Positions 1-8,939 of a DNA stretch of 64,000 nucleotides are shown here, one piece after another. The position numbers and the translations under genes are program-made. The stretch comes from Leptolyngbyaceae cyanobacterium (lineage in GTDB: Bacteria; Cyanobacteriota; Cyanobacteriia; Cyanobacteriales; Aerosakkonemataceae). Below the pieces are notes generated by a model that made no database searches, was not told where the DNA came from, and was given only the letters and a program-made list of their open reading frames with translations. Position 1 is the stretch's first letter. Every line of letters starts with the position of its first letter. The stretch spans positions 1 to 64,000 of the forward strand of contig DATNQN010000057.1 in assembly GCA_036703985.1 (NCBI GenBank), read 5' to 3'.

Positions 1-1068
1 CATCCCCCCATCTCCCCATCTCCCCAAACTGTTTCCCAAGCACCCGTTACTATTCCAGTCGTTCCCTTTGAACTCCAGAACACGCCCCAACGCTTTCAAG
101 GAAGCCCTCAGTTCGATCGCTATAGGATTGGCCCGAGCGACGTACTTTCCGTAATCGTTCAGCGTTTTCCAGACTTAAGTGCTAACGCATTAGTTACCCC
201 CGAAGGAAATATTGTCTTACCTTTGTTGGGAACGGTGTCGGTGAGAGGACTGACTCTAGAAGAAGCACAAGAAAAAATTCGCTTAGCTTTAAATCGTTAC
301 GTGATAAACCCAGTGGTCACTGTAGGATTAGCTACTCCGCGCCAAGTACAAGTTAGTATCACCGGCGCGATCGCCAGACCCGGTTTTTACGGCCTTCCCT
401 TTCCTCCGCGCCTCTCCAGCGCACTGCTAGTAGCTGGTGGTAGTACGGGTCAGGCTGATTTGCGACAAGTGCGGGTGCGACGGTTTTTATTAGATGGTTC
501 TTTTATCGAACAACGTATTGATTTGTTCACTCCTTTAGCTGCCGGAGATCCCCTACCGGATTTACGGTTAGAAGATGGAGATGCCGTAATTATTCCTCAA
601 TTGGAAGTAGGAAACGATCCTACTTACGATCGCCAATTAGTCGCTCGTTCCAATATATCTAAGCCAACGATCAACGTTCGAGTTTTGAGCTATCCCAATC
701 AAGGATTAGGTACTCTCGTGCTGCCTAGTGGCAGTAATTTTCTCGATGCCTTTACGAATGCAGTTGGTAATATCGGTAATGCCGATCTCAGCCGAGTAGC
801 CCTCATCCGCTTCGATCCCGAACGAGGGAGAGCGATCGTGCGAGAAATTAATGGTAAAAAAGCTTTATTTGGAGATGCTTCTCAAAACGTTCCGTTAAGA
901 GATAATGATGTTATAGTGGTTGGCCGCAACTTAGTAGGTCGGATTACTTTCGCACTGAGTACCTTTACCCAACCGTTCCGAGATATTTTAGGATTTCTGC
1001 TATTTTTCCGACAATTAAGTGAAAGTGCTACCGATCTCTTTAACCCAACAGGAGATAATAATAATTGA
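1..1068 (+). CDS. Polysaccharide biosynthesis/export protein (Wza/OtnA-like), 5' end outside window
   Basis: Outer-membrane/periplasmic export protein for capsule or exopolysaccharide. The reading frame is open from base 1, so the start lies upstream; the internal ATG at 223 would cut the export domain. A Pro-rich stretch (HPPISPSPQ) encoded by a CCCCATCT-type low-complexity repeat leads into the poly-export domain, recognisable from YRIGPSDVLSVIV through TPEGNIVLPLLGTV. SLBB-like beta-grasp segments follow, with VSITGAIARPGFY and a second near VRVLSYPNQGLG. The C-terminus has a hydrophobic amphipathic stretch (FRDILGFLLFFRQL) that could insert in the outer membrane, as in Wza. The Wzc-like gene follows 54 bp downstream on the same strand, so the pair probably forms an export operon. 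The signal peptide cannot be seen because of truncation. Confidence 0.85.
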   Translation, partial: HPPISPSPQTVSQAPVTIPVVPFELQNTPQRFQGSPQFDRYRIGPSDVLSVIVQRFPDLSANALVTPEGNIVLPLLGTVSVRGLTLEEAQEKIRLALNRYVINPVVTVGLATPRQVQVSITGAIARPGFYGLPFPPRLSSALLVAGGSTGQADLRQVRVRRFLLDGSFIEQRIDLFTPLAAGDPLPDLRLEDGDAVIIPQLEVGNDPTYDRQLVARSNISKPTINVRVLSYPNQGLGTLVLPSGSNFLDAFTNAVGNIGNADLSRVALIRFDPERGRAIVREINGKKALFGDASQNVPLRDNDVIVVGRNLVGRITFALSTFTQPFRDILGFLLFFRQLSESATDLFNPTGDNNN

Positions 1069-1122
1069 AGATAATTTAAAAAAATAAACATCAAAAATTC
1101 TTTCTACCAATTTTAATTTGCC

Positions 1123-3291
1123 ATGAGTTCACCTATTGTTAAACGTTATCTAATCGCCTTCGATCAACACAAATGGAAGGGAGTAACTGCTTGTATCATG
1201 ATTCTGGCAGGCTCTGCCTTTTTAGCACTACAGCCACCGCCACCAGATCAATACGAGGCATCAGGGGCTTTAACGTATACTCAACCACCAGTATTTTTTT
1301 CTAAGACGGGAACCGACATTCAACAACAAGCACAAACTATGAATGTCGATTTATTTGTTAACGAAGATGTAATTAAAAAAGCAGCAGAAAAAGCCAAAGT
1401 AAATGTCAGAAAAGTAGCTAAAGGAGTCACGGTTAAATTACCTAAACCAGCATTAAAAGGAGAACCACCTCCGCCTCCAATATTTACAATTTTATTTACT
1501 GATGAAAATGAAAGTAAGGCTGCACAAGTAGTCAATACTGTCATGGAGGGGATGATAGAACGGAGTCGGTTAGTCAATGTATCCAGGCTAACGTCAATTA
1601 AAGATGAAATAAAAAAACGATTGCCAGCCGCTGAAAAAGAACTGCGAATTACAGAGGTAGAGCTACAAAACTACACCAAGCGAGAAGGGCCTGTTTTATT
1701 AGCTGCCGAAAATGGTAGTTTGATTAAAGGAATTACTACAACCCAAGATCAACAACGGCAAGTTGATTTCCAGTTACAAGGAATCACTCAACAAATTATT
1801 AGTTTGCAACAAAGATTGGGATTGAATCCCGATCAAGCATATGCTTCTTCCGCTCTCAGCGCCGATCCGATTATTGCGAATCTGCGAATCCAGATTTACC
1901 AAACAGAATCCCAATTAGAGATTCTCAAAAAAGACCTGCGAGCGGAACATCCGAATGTAGTAGCTTTAGTTAAACAAAAACAAGCTTACGATCAATTGCT
2001 GCGCCAGCGAGCCGCTGAGGTAATCGGCGGAAATGGCGCAGCACCATTGCAAAATGCCGATCGAATTCGTCAAGATAGCAACCTCGACCCGGCGAGGCAA
2101 CTTTTAGCACAACAACTAGTTAGCTTACAAACTCAAAAGGAGGCTCTCCAGTCTCAACTACAAGCTCTCAAAAACACCGAAATGCAGCTACGGCAGGAAT
2201 ATCGGTCGATTCCTGACAAACAGCTAGAGTTAGCCCGCTTACAAGAACGATTTCAACTTAAACAAGGTCTTTATAGCAAGATGCTGGCTACCTTGGTGGA
2301 CGCCCAAGCAGCAGAAGCAGAAACCGTAAGCAGCTTAACCATTATTAAACCAGCACAAGTTATTGCTTTACCGCAAACCGGCCAAAGTCCGGTGATTACA
2401 ATTTTGATCGGTGCAGCAGCAGGTATAGCTGTCGGTGGCGGTTTGATCTTCCTATTCGGTTCGATGGGTGGCATTTTGCAAACGATGGAAGATATCCGAG
2501 GTGTGGTGGAACAACAAGATGTGCCATTATTGGGTACTATCCCGTTAGTGTTAAATATTTATGCCGGACAAGACGGATTACCGATTTTAGTAGCACCTGA
2601 TTCACCTTATTTGGAATCTTACGAACGCTTCCGCACTAATCTACGTCGTGCTAGCGAAAAACCCGTGAAGGTGGTTTTGTTTACCAGCACGATTAACCAA
2701 GAAGGCAAGAGTATCAGTGCTTATAATTTGGGTATAGCATCGGCTCGCGCTGGTAAGCGGACGCTAATCGTCGAGGCAGATTTGCGATCGCCATCCCTAG
2801 CAAAATCTCTGAAAGTAGCATCCGATCCCGATGCTTCGATCGAACCCCTACGCTACTACGGTAGCTGGAGCGAGTGCGTACTATTAGTGCCTGAAGTAGA
2901 AAATTTATACGTAGTACCCAGTCCTGGCCCGCTACGCCAACCCTCAGCCGTTCTAGAATCTAGCGAATTTCGCAGGTTAGTAGAGGATATGCGCGGTCGG
3001 TTCGATTTAGTGATTATCGATACGCCTCCTCTCAGCCATTGCAATGATGCCTTATTACTGGAACCTTTAACCGATGGTATGGTATTGGTCGCTCGTCCCG
3101 GTTTTACAGGTGAAAGTATGTTCGCAGAAGCGATCGAGCAATTAACCGAGTCTGAAGATACCCAATTGTTAGGCGTCCTGATCAACGGAGCGGACATCCC
3201 GCCACCCATGCCTAGCGTTATCAAACAAGTAGTAGTACAACCAGAAACGATCGAAGAGGAATCAGAGCAAGAACTAAAAGTTAGAGGATAA
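1123..3291 (+). CDS. Wzz/Wzc-like polysaccharide co-polymerase with BY-kinase/ParA-like ATPase domain
   Basis: Inner-membrane chain-length regulator (722 aa). Order: N-terminal TM (about residues 20-37), periplasmic Wzz region with long coiled-coil stretches (about 160-400), second TM (about 425-445, GAAAGIAVGGGLIFLFG), then a cytoplasmic P-loop domain. The P-loop is TINQEGKSIS, Walker A' is TLIVEADLRSP and Walker B is DLVIIDTPP, the layout of bacterial tyrosine kinases of the Wzc/CapB family. The P-loop has Ile where the family usually has Ser/Thr after GKS. The C-terminus is not clearly Tyr-rich, so autokinase activity is uncertain. It lies just downstream of its usual partner, the export protein, and is followed by a strong hairpin terminator. 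Confidence 0.85.
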   Translation: MSSPIVKRYLIAFDQHKWKGVTACIMILAGSAFLALQPPPPDQYEASGALTYTQPPVFFSKTGTDIQQQAQTMNVDLFVNEDVIKKAAEKAKVNVRKVAKGVTVKLPKPALKGEPPPPPIFTILFTDENESKAAQVVNTVMEGMIERSRLVNVSRLTSIKDEIKKRLPAAEKELRITEVELQNYTKREGPVLLAAENGSLIKGITTTQDQQRQVDFQLQGITQQIISLQQRLGLNPDQAYASSALSADPIIANLRIQIYQTESQLEILKKDLRAEHPNVVALVKQKQAYDQLLRQRAAEVIGGNGAAPLQNADRIRQDSNLDPARQLLAQQLVSLQTQKEALQSQLQALKNTEMQLRQEYRSIPDKQLELARLQERFQLKQGLYSKMLATLVDAQAAEAETVSSLTIIKPAQVIALPQTGQSPVITILIGAAAGIAVGGGLIFLFGSMGGILQTMEDIRGVVEQQDVPLLGTIPLVLNIYAGQDGLPILVAPDSPYLESYERFRTNLRRASEKPVKVVLFTSTINQEGKSISAYNLGIASARAGKRTLIVEADLRSPSLAKSLKVASDPDASIEPLRYYGSWSECVLLVPEVENLYVVPSPGPLRQPSAVLESSEFRRLVEDMRGRFDLVIIDTPPLSHCNDALLLEPLTDGMVLVARPGFTGESMFAEAIEQLTESEDTQLLGVLINGADIPPPMPSVIKQVVVQPETIEEESEQELKVRG

Positions 3292-3301
3292 AAAAAGAAG
3301 A

Positions 3302-3340
3302 AAAAGAGAAATTTACCCAATAAATTTCTCTTTTCCTTCT
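3302..3340 (+). terminator. Hairpin terminator after the Wzc-like gene
   Basis: Perfect 12-bp stem AAGAGAAATTTA / TAAATTTCTCTT around a CCCAA loop, extended by A/T pairs and followed by TTCCTTC. It sits between two convergent genes and could also act on the rhomboid transcript from the other strand, since the outer arms are A-rich and T-rich. Confidence 0.7.
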
Positions 3341-3367
3341 TTCCTATTCCTTACCTATAACTTTCCG

Positions 3368-4069
3368 CTAAAACAGTTGTTGCTCGGAACGGTCGGAAAG
3401 TAACCCTAACAACGGCCCTAAAATCGCACCGAAAACGAAGCCACCCGCATGAGCCCAATAAGCTACTCCACCACCTTCCATACCGATATTAGCTGGAGCA
3501 TTTAAGCTAGCAACACCGTATAAAGCTTGCTGAACGAACCACAAACCGAGAAAGAAATAAGCAGGCACATAACCTACGAAATAGCCAAAAAGGGTGAGAA
3601 TTCTGGCATTGGGGAACCTGAGAATGTAAGCTCCTAACACACCTGCGATCGCACCCGAAGCGCCCAGAGAAGGCACTAAAGAATTAGCAGAAAAAAACCA
3701 CTGAGTTAAAGCTGCTAAAGCACCGCAAGCCAAGTAAAAAATTAAATATTTAGCGTGACCTAACTTTTCTTCCACATTATTGCCAAAAATCCATAAGAAC
3801 AACATATTACCTGCCAAATGCAGAAAGCCACCATGCAAAAATTGGGAGCTAAATAAAGTTGTCCACTCTGGCAGACCGCCCGGTATAGGCGTGCCTGAAA
3901 AACTAGCACTTAGTTCTCGCGGAACTACGGCTGCTCGATAAAAAAAACTAGTTAATTCTTGGGGTGATAAACTCAGTTCGTATAAAAAAACCAATACGTT
4001 AGCCGCTATCAACCCATAAGTAACATAAGGAGTGATTTGAGTTGGATTTTCATCGCGAAGAGGAACCAC
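3368..4069 (-). CDS. Rhomboid family intramembrane serine protease
   Basis: Membrane protease of 233 aa with about six or seven hydrophobic segments. The catalytic serine is in GASGAIAG (Ser138) and the catalytic histidine in YWAHAGGFVFG (His207). The L1/TM2 motif HGGFLHLAGNMLFLWIFG carries His79, His84 and Asn88, as in rhomboids. These residues together make the family call firm and suggest an active enzyme. The substrate is unknown. It stands alone between the convergent polysaccharide genes and petJ, with no partner gene hinting at its target. Confidence 0.92.
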   Translation of the reverse strand: MVPLRDENPTQITPYVTYGLIAANVLVFLYELSLSPQELTSFFYRAAVVPRELSASFSGTPIPGGLPEWTTLFSSQFLHGGFLHLAGNMLFLWIFGNNVEEKLGHAKYLIFYLACGALAALTQWFFSANSLVPSLGASGAIAGVLGAYILRFPNARILTLFGYFVGYVPAYFFLGLWFVQQALYGVASLNAPANIGMEGGGVAYWAHAGGFVFGAILGPLLGLLSDRSEQQLF

Positions 4070-4150
4070 AGGCGTTTTTCCAAGCGCATCATCAAGCAGA
4101 AAGATAGCCTATTCCTCAAGCAGAAGTCGTCTAACTTACGGCTAAATTCT

Positions 4151-4255
4151 TAGGGCTTACGCATTTTGAGCGAGTAGGAACAGAGGTAGAAGAAAAAGTC
4201 TTAAATATATTTCCCCTACTTCCGTACTTACCTGCTTATTGATGCGTAAGCCCTA
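4151..4255. mobile_element. 105-bp MITE-like element with TA-flanked terminal inverted repeats
   Basis: The ends TAGGGCTTACGCA (4151-4163) and TGCGTAAGCCCTA (4243-4255) are perfect inverted repeats. If the outer TA is a target duplication, the true TIR is the 11-bp GGGCTTACGCA, as expected for IS630/Tc1-mariner-type insertion. The roughly 80-bp interior has no coding capacity. It occupies most of the gap between rhomboid and petJ. Confidence 0.6.
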
Positions 4256-4280
4256 TAGTTTGACACGTTTCGGCCAAAAA

Positions 4281-4613
4281 TTACCAACCCTTTTCGGATT
4301 GTTCTAACACGTAGCTAGCTACATCTGCAATTTGTTCGGCATTCAAACGACCGCGAAAAGATGGCATGGCGTTTTTGCCATTGGTAACTTGATTTGTGAT
4401 GGCTTCCAGAGAATTCATCCCGTATTTATCGAGAGCTTCTTTCTTCAGGGTTTTGGCGGCCATGATCACGTTATTACCACCCATGTGGCAAGCAGCACAA
4501 TTGGCGTTAAATATTTTGGCCCCTTTAGCTGCATCTCCTGCTAGAGCAGGACGACCGAAAGCAAATGTTAAAACTGCCACTGCGAGCAGTACAACTGATA
4601 CTAATTTCTTCAA
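4281..4613 (-). CDS. petJ: Cytochrome c6 precursor
   Basis: Soluble lumenal electron carrier between cytochrome b6f and photosystem I, an alternative to plastocyanin. The 110-aa precursor has a Sec signal peptide ([10 protein letters not shown], cleavage after RPALA at residue 25), leaving an 85-residue mature protein, the usual size. The heme-binding CAACH is at residues 39-43, with His43 as axial ligand. The second ligand is Met83 in [10 protein letters not shown]. The C-terminus [15 protein letters not shown] is typical of the family. A good ribosome-binding site (AGAGGAG) precedes the ATG. It lies about 200 bp from psbV on the same strand. Confidence 0.96.
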   Translation of the reverse strand: MKKLVSVVLLAVAVLTFAFGRPALAGDAAKGAKIFNANCAACHMGGNNVIMAAKTLKKEALDKYGMNSLEAITNQVTNGKNAMPSFRGRLNAEQIADVASYVLEQSEKGW

Positions 4614-4819
4614 GGCTTTTCTCCTCTACTCAACGTGTACTCTGAACGAACGTATGCAAACCTAACCGCTCGGTGAGAGAAGACCATTTTCAACTACTAC
4701 AGTTGGTGGTTTTCTACGGCTTGGTCGATCGTATCCAGACATTTTTTCATGTACCGGATATCTTCCAAAGAATTATTCTACCGCCGAGGTTCCCCTCGCA
4801 AGCTCTCTGGAATCGGCAA

Positions 4820-5311
4820 TTAAAAATAGATTTTGCCGCCTCCCCATCTGGGGCCAAGAATCTTCGGTTGTAACAGAATATGACCGGCAATTGCCTCTAG
4901 GTCTTCATCTGTGAGATTTCTCATTTCTGTGAAAATATCCGCACTCTTCTTGCTGGGGTGTAATTCAGCAATCTCAACTTCTCCATCGTAGGTGGTGGGA
5001 TTTTTCAGGTAATCCACTAATCCTTCGATGTTATCGCGAGGTGGAATCGCACCAGCTAGGGCTTCAGGCTCTAGTCCTACGTTAGGGTTTGTCTTAGTAA
5101 TGCCTGCAGGATGGCATTGAGAGCAAGTATCCACGAAGAGGCGTTTGCCCTGTTGGACTTGTTTTAAACTCAGGACAACATTATCCCCTGCGGCGTTCTT
5201 TTTGACGGTGCGGGTGTCAGCATCTAGTTCCAGAGCAAAAGCACTGCCAACTACCATCTGAAAGGTGAATAATACGGTAGCCAAAGCAAGCAAAATGTAT
5301 TTTTTAAGCAT
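4820..5311 (-). CDS. psbV: Photosystem II cytochrome c550 precursor
   Basis: Extrinsic lumenal PSII subunit that stabilises the oxygen-evolving Mn cluster. The chosen ATG (MLKKYILLAL) begins a clear signal peptide and has GGGAG upstream; the longer frame adds 37 residues of non-signal sequence and was rejected. The signal is cleaved after SAFA (residue 26), giving a 137-residue mature protein. The heme site CSQCH is at 63-67. His67 and His118 correspond to mature His41 and His92, the bis-histidyl ligands of c550. The C-terminus GPRWGGGKIYF matches the family. It is next to petJ, so two c-type cytochromes of photosynthesis are clustered. Confidence 0.96.
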   Translation of the reverse strand: MLKKYILLALATVLFTFQMVVGSAFALELDADTRTVKKNAAGDNVVLSLKQVQQGKRLFVDTCSQCHPAGITKTNPNVGLEPEALAGAIPPRDNIEGLVDYLKNPTTYDGEVEIAELHPSKKSADIFTEMRNLTDEDLEAIAGHILLQPKILGPRWGGGKIYF

Positions 5312-5541
5312 GATACTCCCAAAACAATCAAGCTCAGTGATTGGATATGGCTGGGGACTCAATCCGATCGATCGCGTACAGTCAGGGATAAGGTATGAAG
5401 TTTTGCTAAGTAAGTTCAGCAAGAACTAGCAGACCTACGCTCGGGAATGGGGACATACATCTAGCCCCGATAGCAGAACAGTTTAGATTGCCTCCCTCAA
5501 AAGCTAGGCGACTGTTGGCTGACCAGGAATAAATCTTCCTG

Positions 5542-5730
5542 TCAATCAGTGCCTTTAGCCTTTTTTTGAGCCATTATTTCGGAAATGATTGCTTTGGCAT
5601 CCTCTAAGGCTAAACGAGTCTGAGGGTTTTTATAGGCTATGCCCAACTGATTGCAAAGCTGTAACACTTCTGCCACTGAAGTGTCGTAATCGGCTGCAAT
5701 TTCTTCAATTGAAAGATCTGCAAAACCCAT
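5542..5730 (-). CDS. Small conserved-looking protein, IF2-N/HTH-like
   Basis: 62-residue acidic helical protein. The body (IEEIAADYDTSVAEVLQLC, then LGIAYKNPQTRLALEDAK) reads as a compact helix-turn-helix of the kind seen at the N-terminus of translation initiation factor IF-2 or in MerR-like DNA-binding folds. Small proteins of this type recur in cyanobacteria, sometimes annotated as IF-2-like; this is recollection rather than a search result. The function is unknown. It lies between psbV and accD on the same strand, with about 200 bp to each. Confidence 0.6.
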   Translation of the reverse strand: MGFADLSIEEIAADYDTSVAEVLQLCNQLGIAYKNPQTRLALEDAKAIISEIMAQKKAKGTD

Positions 5731-5930
5731 ACTGCTTTTTTTGCGAAAGATTGAGTCACTCTCATAATGATGCCACTGAGCGGTACGTTTCCCAAGCAGG
5801 TAATTTAGCGATCGGCAATGAGAGTTGATACGGCTACCGAGAGGGACACTTTAATACTGCTTGGTTCCTCTCCCTGGCCGAAAGTCCCCTGCCAAAACAA
5901 AAATGTAGCAGGATTTGAGTGAAATAATTA

Positions 5931-6854
5931 TTATTCCGGACTGGCCACGCTTAATTTGATTGCCTCGGATAATGCCATTCGATGGTGGGGCAATGATTGA
6001 GGCTGATGCAGGCGAATTAATTGAGCCAAAGTTTGCTTAAGCCTAGTCCTCGGCACGATCGCATCTACAAAGCCGTGCTGTAAAAGATATTCCGATGTCT
6101 GAAAATCTTCTGGTAGTTTCTCTCGCAGAGTTTGCTCGATTACCCTTCGTCCGGCAAAGCCGATGGTAGCTTTTGGTTCTGCCAGAATAATATCTCCCAA
6201 CATAGCAAAACTGGCCGTGACACCTCCAGTAGTGGGATGAGTCAAAATGGGAATATATAGTAGCTTCAACTCTTTGTGACGTTGTAAAGCACCGGAAATT
6301 TTCGCCATTTGCATCAGACTGAGCATACCTTCTTGCATTCTGGCTCCACCGGAAGCACAAACGATAATCGCTGGTAAACGTTCGTCGCTAGCTCTTTCGA
6401 TTAAACGGGTGAGTTTTTCTCCCACCACGGAACCCATACTGCCCCCCATGAAGCGAAAATCCATTACGCCAAGAGCTACTGGATTTCCTTCAATTTGCCC
6501 CAAACCAGTTTGGACGGCATCGGCAAGACCGATTTTTTCCTGCATTTCTCGTACTCGATCGCGATATGATTTGCGATCGCGAAACTGCAACGGATCGCCC
6601 GGTCGCATTACTTCGTCTAAAGATTCCCAAGTATTTTGATCGATCAACTGACGAATGCGTTCGTTGCTGTATATCCGCATATGATGGTCGCACTCCCGGC
6701 AAACCATCTGGTTAGCTTGCAGGTCTTTGGTATAAGCCATCACTCCGCAAGATTCGCATTTCGTCCACAACCCATCAGCGATCTCGCGCTCTTGTCGTTC
6801 CGGACTGATGGGGCTAGATTTCTTTCTGTTGGCAAACCAATCAAACAGAGACAT
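5931..6854 (-). CDS. accD: Acetyl-CoA carboxylase carboxyltransferase subunit beta
   Basis: Beta subunit of the carboxyltransferase that makes malonyl-CoA, the first committed step of fatty-acid synthesis; it works with AccA. Its length of 307 aa is normal. The N-terminal zinc ribbon has Cys33/Cys36 (CESC) and Cys52/Cys55 (CREC), the four-Cys finger typical of bacterial and plastid AccD. The crotonase-like core includes [38 protein letters not shown] and [16 protein letters not shown]. The protein appears intact. No accA is nearby, as is usual in cyanobacteria. Confidence 0.96.
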   Translation of the reverse strand: MSLFDWFANRKKSSPISPERQEREIADGLWTKCESCGVMAYTKDLQANQMVCRECDHHMRIYSNERIRQLIDQNTWESLDEVMRPGDPLQFRDRKSYRDRVREMQEKIGLADAVQTGLGQIEGNPVALGVMDFRFMGGSMGSVVGEKLTRLIERASDERLPAIIVCASGGARMQEGMLSLMQMAKISGALQRHKELKLLYIPILTHPTTGGVTASFAMLGDIILAEPKATIGFAGRRVIEQTLREKLPEDFQTSEYLLQHGFVDAIVPRTRLKQTLAQLIRLHQPQSLPHHRMALSEAIKLSVASPE

Positions 6855-6937
6855 GAAAACAGTCAGTTCCTTAATTAACTATTTTTACCTAATTTCTAAT
6901 TACTATCTTGCTAATTGCCTGTTTTATTTGAACCCAT

Positions 6938-7114
6938 CTACAATAGCTGCTCCGTAAAACTTAGACAAGACGGGGCTGTTTTGGGTTTGAGGTTGACTTC
7001 CCGCTTCATCCAAGGCAGTCGGCTGCTTTCGATCTGCAGGTGGCTTACCCAGTTACCTTTGATGTCCGAATGTCCGGCTTTATCCTGAAAATTGACGATT
7101 AAATCATTCTTCAC
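6938..7114 (-). CDS. Putative small protein with GTG start, downstream of the DUF2007-like gene
   Basis: A 58-residue frame starting at GTG 7114 (VKNDLIVNFQDKAGHSDIKG) lies 5 bp after the stop of the DUF2007-like gene and is preceded by GGAG within that gene's end. The composition looks protein-like, though no domain is recognised. The frame also stays open upstream to 7174 inside the neighbour, where it is only an overlap. Translational coupling would fit the tight spacing. The call rests on spacing, ribosome-binding site and composition only. Confidence 0.4.
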   Translation of the reverse strand: MKNDLIVNFQDKAGHSDIKGNWVSHLQIESSRLPWMKREVNLKPKTAPSCLSFTEQLL

Positions 7115-7119
7115 TACTC

Positions 7120-7338
7120 TTATTCTCCTGCTTGCTCTTCTTCCAGCGGACTGAGCAAAAGCAGGGCTGTCCACTGGTCTTCCAACCGTACCTGTAAAGC
7201 AGCGGGGCTACCCGTTCCTAAATAAGAACCTATTCCCAAGTCGATGACGCGAGTTGGGATCTGATGTGCAGCCAAAATTTGCTGCATTAACTCTGCTTCC
7301 CAGCGGGTACTAGTGGTTTTCACCGTAATCCAAGACAC
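7120..7338 (-). CDS. DUF2007-like putative signal-transducing protein
   Basis: 72 aa. The pattern WITVKTTSTRWEAELMQQIL, AAHQIPTRVID, then GSPAALQVRLEDQWTALLLL matches small DUF2007 proteins: an N-terminal strand, a helix that samples 'left/right' residues, and a C-terminal LQV-x-x-x-D-x-x-A-x-x-LL segment. These proteins have a PII-like ferredoxin fold and an unknown, presumed regulatory role. It ends 5 bp before the small GTG frame, so the two may be co-translated. Confidence 0.65.
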   Translation of the reverse strand: MSWITVKTTSTRWEAELMQQILAAHQIPTRVIDLGIGSYLGTGSPAALQVRLEDQWTALLLLSPLEEEQAGE

Positions 7339-7435
7339 AGGATGATTTTATCTTAGATAGAAGACCAATTCCGCGATCGTTTGCAATTAAAGTTTTGGTG
7401 CAGGCTACCCAACTTCCCCCGATTCTTTTCCCTAA

Positions 7436-8284
7436 CTAAAAAAGTGGGAAAAATAGTTTTAGGTAAGTAGCCAATATATCTTGACCGAAAAAAATTGTTA
7501 GGCCAGCACCTAAAGCCAGAAAAGGGCCAAAAGGCATTGGCTGACGGCGATCGAGTTTTCCTAACGCGATCGCGCTACCACCCGCAAAAGCCCCCACAGT
7601 ACAAGCCAAAAAACCCGCTAGCAGCAAATATTTCCATCCCAACCAGGCACCCATCATCCCGGCTAATTTGGCATCTCCGCCACCCATTGCCGCTTGCCCA
7701 AACGCTACCGATCCGACCACAATAATCAAATCGAAAAACCAAATACCAAGTACGGCACCAACAACACCTGACATTAACTGATTGACCGAACCTGCTAAAC
7801 TAAATGCCGTTAAAAAACCCAATCCGGTTTTAAACACCAACCCAGTTACCAATCCTGACTGAGTAAGGGCATTAGGTAAAGTCATCGTATCGATATCAAT
7901 CAAAGAGAGAGCCAATAACCAGCTTAAAAAAGCACAGTATCCTAGTGTTTGCCAGTAAGCTATGTTTTCTCCCGACCAACCGAATTTACAGAACACCAAC
8001 AAAAATAGGATGCTAGTGACTGCTTCTACTAAAGGATAACGGATAGAAATCTGGCTTCGGCAGTACCTACAGCGTCCCCGCAACCACAGCCAGCCAAATA
8101 CGGGTACATTATCGTAAGCCTTCAACTTGTTGAGGCACGCAGGGCAGCGAGAAGAAGGAAAAATCACTGATAATCCAGCTGGCAAGCGGTAAACCACCAC
8201 ATTTAAGAAACTACCAACACAGGCTCCCACGATTAGTACGAAAAGAGCGCTAGGCAAGACAAGCAAAATATCTACAATATCCAT
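7436..8284 (-). CDS. pilD: Type IV prepilin peptidase / N-methyltransferase
   Basis: Bifunctional inner-membrane enzyme that cleaves and N-methylates type IV pilins and pseudopilins, needed for motility and DNA uptake in cyanobacteria. Length 282 aa. The N-terminal half carries FLNVVVYRLP and the zinc-type cysteines Cys47/Cys50 (CPAC) and Cys72/Cys75 (CRYC). The aspartyl-protease part has LIDIDTMTLP and GGGDAKL (201-207), the two conserved aspartate sites. About seven TM segments follow the expected topology. The first site reads LPN rather than the more usual LPD, but the key Asp residues upstream and Asp204 are present. Confidence 0.92.
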   Translation of the reverse strand: MDIVDILLVLPSALFVLIVGACVGSFLNVVVYRLPAGLSVIFPSSRCPACLNKLKAYDNVPVFGWLWLRGRCRYCRSQISIRYPLVEAVTSILFLLVFCKFGWSGENIAYWQTLGYCAFLSWLLALSLIDIDTMTLPNALTQSGLVTGLVFKTGLGFLTAFSLAGSVNQLMSGVVGAVLGIWFFDLIIVVGSVAFGQAAMGGGDAKLAGMMGAWLGWKYLLLAGFLACTVGAFAGGSAIALGKLDRRQPMPFGPFLALGAGLTIFFGQDILATYLKLFFPLF

Positions 8285-8939
8285 ATTTTTATGCTTGTGG
8301 ATCTAATAATTCAATTATTTTAGATTGTAAATGCCAAAAAATATTCTAAAGCTGATTTGATTTTTCCCCAACCAATGGCGACCGAGCAATTTATTTGATA
8401 AGTATTGATTGATTTGGACAATTAATTGTCTTTTTTAATAATAAAATTTGTAATCTTTTTTAAGAATTAGTATTTTTATAATTTTAGCTATCATCATTAT
8501 TATAAATGATAATTTAAAACTACTAATTATACTAAAATTACTGAAATTGAATATTTGTAATTCATCTTGAAGATCGCGATTGAGTAGCCTTGAGAAGTAA
8601 AGTAGATTCCTGTTACGTGAAGTATGGGATAGAAACCCGGTTTCTTGAAGAAGCCGGGTTTCTGTTAGCAGGTATGTATAAACTCATTCACTTGGAAAGT
8701 GCTGTATGTAGTTGATTGGCAAACACTATCCCTAAGACAGAAAAAGTCGATCTTTATTTACATCTTCAGAGGTAGTAAGCAGCAGAAATAAAAGCTAAAG
8801 CGTTAACCGGGTAATTTTATCGATTCAAAAATATTTTAGAGCTTCTATATCATATCTCTCATTCAGCAGATGTATAACAGCCAACAAAAAAATCATCCTA
8901 GTAATTAAGCGATCGATTGCTAAATTTAGGAGTAACATC
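8285..8939. other. AT-rich intergenic region, no gene seen
   Basis: 655 bp between two divergent genes. The first 300 bp are very AT-rich with short runs of imperfect palindrome (ATCATCATTATTATAAATGAT). Besides the AGAAACCCGG hairpin listed separately, no supported frame or RNA was found. The last 60 bp hold the ribosome-binding site (TTAGGAG) of the downstream secreted protein. Confidence 0.5.
8631..8663. repeat. AGAAACCCGG dispersed hairpin repeat, copy 1
   Basis: AGAAACCCGGTTTCTT, a four-base GAAG loop, then AAGCCGGGTTTCT. This is a nearly perfect hairpin with one G-T mismatch. Related copies occur at 12243-12275 and 52734-52802. No flanking T-tract, so it is a repeat rather than a clear terminator. 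Confidence 0.75.

Noticed and set aside
4820-5422. Longer psbV frame with 37 extra N-terminal residues
   Set aside because: The extension would bury the signal peptide; ATG 5311 has a good ribosome-binding site and standard signal.
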